From contig NZ_JAIQZK010000013.1 in NCBI RefSeq assembly GCF_020075545.1, positions 1 to 52,372 of the forward strand: a stretch of 52,372 nucleotides of DNA, in the 5' to 3' direction. The position numbers were made by a program, and so were the translations under genes. A model generated the notes under the pieces. It made no database searches. It was not told the DNA's origin and saw only the letters and a program-made list of their open reading frames with translations. The DNA is from Nocardioides sp. TRM66260-LWL. Its GTDB lineage: Bacteria > Actinomycetota > Actinomycetes > Propionibacteriales > Nocardioidaceae. This document shows positions 52,332-52,372 of this stretch, piece by piece; positions within the stretch are counted from its first letter, which is position 1, and each line of letters opens with the position of its first letter.

Positions 52332-52372
52332 ATGCCCTCTCGGACCCCACGGCTGCTGCGCGACAGCGACGC
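52332..52372 (+). CDS. Start of an SOS-controlled gene, cut by the window edge
   Basis: Only 13 codons are visible (MPSRTPRLLRDSD), too few to assign a family. There is no strong ribosome-binding site. In related actinobacteria such promoters precede DUF222/HNH (13E12-type) proteins or error-prone repair genes; I cannot choose between them. Confidence 0.5.
   Translation, partial: MPSRTPRLLRDSD

Overview
The window comes from a high-GC actinobacterium. The Nocardioidaceae (Nocardioides-like) are the best guess. The evidence is the homodimeric-type aceE beside DUF3052 and an AhpE-type peroxiredoxin, the Nif3 / zinc-ribbon / RNase H-phosphatase trio that is also clustered in Mycobacterium, frequent GTG starts, ATGA/GTGA stop-start overlaps, and GTCGAGC-rich repeats at the right end. 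The genus is an inference, not a demonstration.

Region 1 (1-1.63 kb) is gene-poor debris: a broken antibiotic-biosynthesis-monooxygenase gene, a 19-bp direct repeat, and a displaced 3' end of an initiator-tRNA-like gene followed by a 16-bp-stem hairpin. Region 2 (1.63-26.2 kb) is a nearly complete oxygen-dependent adenosylcobalamin pathway. It has a plus-strand operon cobG-cobH-cobIJ-cobM-bluB; cobL alone on the minus strand; a plus-strand operon chlID-cobO-cobBC-cobT-cobS-cbiB followed by the cobalt-uptake pair cbtB-cbtA; a minus-strand operon cobN-cobF-cobQ-cobK-cobU-(CbiX/ferredoxin); and a plus-strand phosphatase-cobA pair. Four cobalamin riboswitches stand before cobG, chlID, cbtB and cobN, so corrin synthesis, cobalt insertion and cobalt uptake should all be repressed by the end product. 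The weak point is CobG, which lacks the C-terminal part where its family carries the 4Fe-4S/siroheme cysteines.

Region 3 (26.3-32.2 kb) is one thiamine operon behind a TPP riboswitch: thiE-thiO-thiS-thiG-tenI-like-thiD-thiC. Region 4 (32.2-34.0 kb) is decayed mobile DNA: a frameshifted HTH-nucleotidyltransferase gene, IS30 and IS256 transposase remnants, and two tRNA-3'-end-like attachment junctions, the last an Asn-tRNA-like end with its own terminator. One junction is a diverged homologue of the junction at 1.0-1.2 kb, in direct orientation and with almost the same internal spacing. The B12/B1 block may therefore be (or have been) a roughly 32-kb tRNA-targeted island. No integrase gene lies in the window.

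Region 5 (34.1-52.4 kb) looks like ordinary core chromosome: aceE, DUF3052, an acyl-CoA ligase, a peroxiredoxin, tRNA-Val(UAC), a small Tat-like protein with a DUF4331 protein and a His-rich protein, a TMEM165/GDT1 transporter behind a yybP-ykoY manganese riboswitch, two low-complexity secreted proteins bracketing a two-component system, a second acyl-CoA ligase, Nif3, a zinc-ribbon protein and an RNase H/phosphatase fusion. It ends with a 19-bp tandem repeat and a LexA-box promoter before a gene cut by the window edge.
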